Shown here one piece after another: positions 14,982 to 16,808 of a stretch of 16,808 nucleotides of DNA. The stretch lies in contig VGKN01000007.1 of the NCBI GenBank assembly GCA_016867055.1, forward strand, positions 1 to 16,808, in the 5' to 3' direction. The number at the start of each line of letters is the position of its first letter. Positions within the stretch are counted from its first letter, which is position 1. The notes under the pieces were generated by a model. That model worked only from the letters and a program-made list of their open reading frames with translations. It did no database searches and was not told the DNA's origin. The translations under genes and the position numbers were made by a program. This DNA comes from Candidatus Omnitrophota bacterium. Its GTDB lineage: Bacteria > Omnitrophota > Koll11 > VGKN01.

Positions 14982-15126
14982 CCTTGAAAAAGGCAAACCG
15001 TCTGAAAAGATGGGGCGTTCGCCACAAAGCGTGGCGGACCCCGAAGCGGAGCATAAAGATGCAACTATATTCGGGGCAAAGCCTCAGGTCCATAGCGTAG
15101 TAGGGTGGATAGCTGGGCTGCCAAGG
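14982..15126 (+). ncRNA. cyclic-di-GMP-I (GEMM) riboswitch aptamer with a 59-nt structured insertion
   Basis: Outer helix CCTTG (14982-14986) pairs with CAAGG (15122-15126). GGCAAACC (14992-14999) leads into a 6-bp hairpin with a GAAA tetraloop (14998-15013), the hallmark of GEMM-I. GGC (14992-14994) pairs with GCC (15081-15083) of the conserved CAAAGCCTC (15077-15085). The 3' half, TAGCTGGGCTGCC (15110-15122), matches the second conserved hairpin. The conserved string expected as GGGRCGCAAAGCC is split: GGGGCG ends at 15017 and CAAAGCC starts at 15077. The 59 nt between them form two abutting hairpins (15018-15038 and 15039-15076). Known role of the family: binds c-di-GMP and controls motility, pilus and related genes. 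Whether this copy still binds ligand is uncertain because of the insert. Confidence 0.85.
15018..15076 (+). other. 59-nt two-hairpin insert inside the riboswitch core
   Basis: Hairpin A: 15018-15025 pairs with 15031-15038 (8 bp, one U-G) around the loop AAAGC. Hairpin B: CCCCGAA (15039-15045) pairs with TTCGGGG (15070-15076), with an inner GCAT/ATGC helix (15051-15054 with 15059-15062). The two hairpins abut with no unpaired base between them or at either boundary, so the insert brings its two ends together. GGGGC flanks it on both sides (15012-15016 and 15073-15077). CCCC at 15039-15042 could also pair with GGGG at 15012-15015, giving a competing fold. Confidence 0.75.
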
Positions 15127-15138
15127 AAGGCCACCCTA
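15101..15138 (+). promoter_or_regulatory. antiterminator pairing of the riboswitch expression platform
   Basis: TAGGGTGG (15101-15108), inside the 3' half of the aptamer, is perfectly complementary to CCACCCTA (15131-15138), the 5' side of the terminator. The two pairings exclude each other. With the aptamer folded, the terminator arm is free (OFF). Without ligand, this pairing would block the terminator (ON). The direction is inferred from sequence only. Confidence 0.6.
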
Positions 15139-15165
15139 TCTTTTTAGATAGGGTTTGTTATTTTA
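15133..15165 (+). terminator. riboswitch-controlled intrinsic terminator
   Basis: ACCCTATCT (15133-15141) and AGATAGGGT (15146-15154) form a perfect 9-bp stem with a TTTT loop, followed by a T-rich tract (TTTGTTATTTT). It stands between the aptamer and the first pilin-like gene, the usual place for a transcription-attenuating expression platform. Confidence 0.85.
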
Positions 15166-15166
15166 T

Positions 15167-15172
15167 AGGAGA
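15167..15172 (+). promoter_or_regulatory. ribosome-binding site fixing the first pilin-like start
   Basis: AGGAGA lies 7 nt before ATG 15180. It decides against the in-frame GTG at 15105, which would put the start inside the aptamer. Confidence 0.8.
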
Positions 15173-15179
15173 TAAAGAA

Positions 15180-15551
15180 ATGAAATGGAAGAAGGGTTTG
15201 ACATTACTTGAGATAGTAGTAGGAATGGCTATATTTATAGTTTCCATTGTTTCCCTTCTTGGTGCGTATATGAACGTGCTTGCTATGAGCGAGGGTTCAA
15301 GGAATTTAAACACAGCCCTAAACGATGTAAGCAGGGTTATTGAGGAGATGAGGAATATCCCATTTAGCTCAATAACCTTAACAGACTGGACCACCTGGGC
15401 ACAAAATAATGGAGCAAATACGTTAGAAAATGAAACAGTGACAGTAAGTTATCAAGGTGCAGATCCACTCACAGTTACTGTTATTGTCAACTGGACAGAA
15501 AAAAGCCGTCAGAGGAGCACTTCTTTAGTAACAGCTATAACGCAGAGGTAA
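15180..15551 (+). CDS. type IV pilin-like / pseudopilin protein (GspI/PilV-like)
   Basis: 123 residues from ATG 15180. The N-terminus MKWKKG is a short basic prepilin leader ending in Gly at -1. The mature protein begins LTLLEIVVGM with the conserved Glu at +5, followed by a ~20-residue hydrophobic helix (to about residue 30) that anchors and assembles pilins. Leu at +1 instead of Phe or Met is common in minor pseudopilins. A short globular domain follows (RVIEEMRNIPF, typical of GspI/PilV, and a beta-rich end). It would be processed by the PilD prepilin peptidase and sit at or near the tip of a type IV pilus or type II secretion pseudopilus. It is the first gene of a c-di-GMP riboswitch-controlled operon, and the next pilin gene starts 3 nt after its stop. 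No cysteine pair is visible. Confidence 0.85.
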   Translation: MKWKKGLTLLEIVVGMAIFIVSIVSLLGAYMNVLAMSEGSRNLNTALNDVSRVIEEMRNIPFSSITLTDWTTWAQNNGANTLENETVTVSYQGADPLTVTVIVNWTEKSRQRSTSLVTAITQR

Positions 15552-15554
15552 AGA

Positions 15555-16133
15555 ATGAAAAGGTATTTGATAGACAATAAGGGAGCAGGTATTATAGAGA
15601 TAGCAATAACTATGGTTATTTTTTTGATTTTGATAGGGATGTTATATGGTGCTATAAGTTCAAATAGGGTTACAGTAAATGAAGCCCAGGATAAGGTAAA
15701 ATTACAGCAGGAAGCAAGAAAGACCCTTGACAGACTTGAAAAGGAACTTAGGGCTTCAAGAAATAGCCTTGTAACAATTTCACCAACCAATGACTCAGTC
15801 ACCTTTCAGGTGCCGGTTGATTGGGACTCAGATGGGGATGTGGTTGATGCTATAGGCGCGGTTGAATGGGGTGCTGAGGGAAATCTTAACTGGACTATAC
15901 AGTATCTTTTAGGAGGAATAAATAATCAACAGATTTTAAAAAGGGTTTTTAATACAGCTGGTATTCAGCAGGGCACTGATACAGTTATTGCAAATGATAT
16001 TGGTTCATTTCAGATAACAAGACAGATAGCACAGCCAAATAGAATAATTATAAACCTGACAGCTCAGAGAACTACCCTTGACCAAAGAACTTTAAGCTTT
16101 AATGCGGGCACTGAGATACTTTTAAGAAATTAA
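15555..16133 (+). CDS. type IV pilin-like / pseudopilin protein (GspJ/PilW-like)
   Basis: 192 residues. The leader MKRYLIDNKG ends in Gly at -1; the mature part starts AGIIEIAITM with Glu at +5 and continues into a hydrophobic helix to about residue 35. Ala at +1 is unusual but tolerated. The helix is followed by an amphipathic stretch KLQQEARKTLDRLEKELRAS (~48-67), typical of GspJ/PilW-type minor pseudopilins, and then a beta-rich C-terminal domain (TFQVPVDWDSDGD; IQYLLGG; RIIINLTAQRT). It would be processed like the preceding protein and form part of the same pilus or pseudopilus tip complex. AGAGGT lies about 6 nt upstream of the start, inside the end of the previous gene. PilW and GspJ cannot be separated by eye. 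Confidence 0.82.
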   Translation: MKRYLIDNKGAGIIEIAITMVIFLILIGMLYGAISSNRVTVNEAQDKVKLQQEARKTLDRLEKELRASRNSLVTISPTNDSVTFQVPVDWDSDGDVVDAIGAVEWGAEGNLNWTIQYLLGGINNQQILKRVFNTAGIQQGTDTVIANDIGSFQITRQIAQPNRIIINLTAQRTTLDQRTLSFNAGTEILLRN

Positions 16134-16143
16134 ATTTTTTGAA

Positions 16144-16153
16144 AAAGGAGGTG
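16144..16153 (+). promoter_or_regulatory. very strong Shine-Dalgarno for the PilX-like gene
   Basis: AAAGGAGGTG is a near-perfect complement of the 16S rRNA 3' end and ends 8 nt before ATG 16162. It is the strongest ribosome-binding site in the window, suggesting the third pilin-like protein is made at high level or independently of upstream translation. Confidence 0.85.
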
Positions 16154-16161
16154 AAAAAATA

Positions 16162-16808
16162 ATGATTATACTTAAACTATCAGATAATAAAGGAATAGCA
16201 CTTATAACCTTTTATCTTGCAATTTCCCTTTTGGTTACCTTGGGTATCGGCTTTGTTATGATGGGTATCTATGAAAGCAGATTCACAGAAAGATTTAGAA
16301 ATTCCAAAATCGCCTTTAACTTAGCTGAGGCAGGGGCTGATGTAGCAATAGTAGCTTTAAGGTCAAATCCTTCATACACAGGGGTAGGTTTTACTACCTT
16401 GGGAGAAGGTGGTTATACGGTGTCTGTTACCACACCTGTTGCTAATCCAAACTGGCGAAGGATTGATGCCATTGGCTATTATCCAGACAATAATACTGGT
16501 TCTTACGGCTATACGCAAAGAGAGGTAGAGTTATATGTTCAGGTGAGTCCATCAAACTCCGGCTCACGCTGGTCAATGTTTGGAAATTCTGAGATTGATA
16601 TAAACGGCACTATCTATGTAGATAGTTTTGATTCAAGAAATGGCAGATACGGTGGTTCAAATGTAAGTGCAAACGGTGATATAGGAACAAATAGCACAGG
16701 TGATGCAGATTTGAAACTAAATGTAACCGGTCAGACTGCTACTGTTTATGGTGATTTGGTTGCAGGAAAAGGTGCAAATCCAGATACTGTAATAAGTATA
16801 AATGGTTC
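16162..16808 (+). CDS. PilX/GspK-like pilus tip protein, N-terminal part (3' end outside window)
   Basis: 215 residues are visible with no stop before the window end. The N-terminus MIILKLSDNKG is followed by IALITFYLAISLLVTLGIG, a prepilin-like helix with Gly at -1. Position +5 is Thr, not Glu, as expected for PilX-N/GspK-type tip proteins, which lack the Glu. FNLAEAGADVAIVAL (53-67) is the hallmark AEAG segment of the PilX N-terminal domain. From residue ~140 the sequence becomes Asn/Gly/Asp-rich with short repeated beta-strand-like units (GNSEIDINGTIYVDSFDS, then NGDIGTN, then TATVYGDLVAGKGAN). This suggests a beta-helix or bactofilin-like exposed domain, known in large PilX-like proteins of uncultured bacteria. 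It is the likely tip or adhesin subunit completing the operon with the two preceding pseudopilins. Confidence 0.85.
   Translation, partial: MIILKLSDNKGIALITFYLAISLLVTLGIGFVMMGIYESRFTERFRNSKIAFNLAEAGADVAIVALRSNPSYTGVGFTTLGEGGYTVSVTTPVANPNWRRIDAIGYYPDNNTGSYGYTQREVELYVQVSPSNSGSRWSMFGNSEIDINGTIYVDSFDSRNGRYGGSNVSANGDIGTNSTGDADLKLNVTGQTATVYGDLVAGKGANPDTVISING

Noticed and set aside
15105..15179. In-frame GTG start extending the first pilin-like protein by 25 residues
   Set aside because: The extension lies in the riboswitch aptamer and terminator and destroys the prepilin leader; ATG 15180 has a proper ribosome-binding site and gives a canonical leader.

Overview
The window is an AT-rich stretch of a bacterial chromosome in which every supportable gene lies on the + strand. 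A family 9 (heptosyltransferase-type) glycosyltransferase and type IV pilin/pseudopilin genes point to a diderm bacterium. The AT-rich coding, three radical SAM enzymes, a cyclic-di-GMP riboswitch and a degenerate HD-GYP protein would suit an uncultured lineage such as Omnitrophota or a relative. That placement is inference; nothing here fixes the taxonomy.

Layout. (1) 1-1110: C-terminal part of a DUF2079-type membrane protein, cut by the window edge. (2) 1117-1223: an AT-rich spacer bounded by a perfect 10-bp inverted repeat, whose right arm runs into the start codon of the next gene. (3) 1223-8262: a tight seven-gene operon. It holds a B12-binding-type radical SAM enzyme, a family 9 glycosyltransferase, a radical SAM/SPASM enzyme, thiamine-diphosphate E1 alpha and beta subunits, a family 2 glycosyltransferase and a second radical SAM/SPASM-like enzyme. 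(4) 8390-9895: a GlcD/D-lactate-dehydrogenase-type flavoenzyme, preceded by a heptamer repeat and followed by a terminator. (5) 10029-13626: two overlapping genes, a helical-repeat protein and a degenerate HD-GYP protein, which appear to share the same N-terminal module. (6) 13626-13753: a second spacer bounded by a 13-bp inverted repeat of the same type. (7) 13889-14896: class II fructose-bisphosphate aldolase with its own promoter. (8) 14923-16808: promoter, c-di-GMP-I (GEMM) riboswitch with expression platform, then three pilin-like genes, the last cut by the window end.

How the genes may work together. The 1.2-8.3 kb operon looks like a surface-glycan or lipid-linked sugar pathway: two glycosyltransferases, three radical SAM enzymes, and an E1 pair with no E2 or E3 partner in the window. 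The E1 pair could work as a carboligase, for example building a branched or keto-sugar, rather than feeding an acyl-CoA complex. The right half has a c-di-GMP theme: a catalytically degenerate HD-GYP protein lies about 1.4 kb upstream of a c-di-GMP riboswitch that controls a pilus or secretion pseudopilin operon.

The most unusual item is the riboswitch. A 59-nt insert made of exactly two abutting hairpins interrupts its most conserved segment, between GGGGCG and CAAAGCC. Next in interest are the two long-span inverted-repeat spacers with compensating G/A and C/T changes, the paired proteins sharing an N-terminal module, and the E1-containing radical SAM/glycosyltransferase operon.
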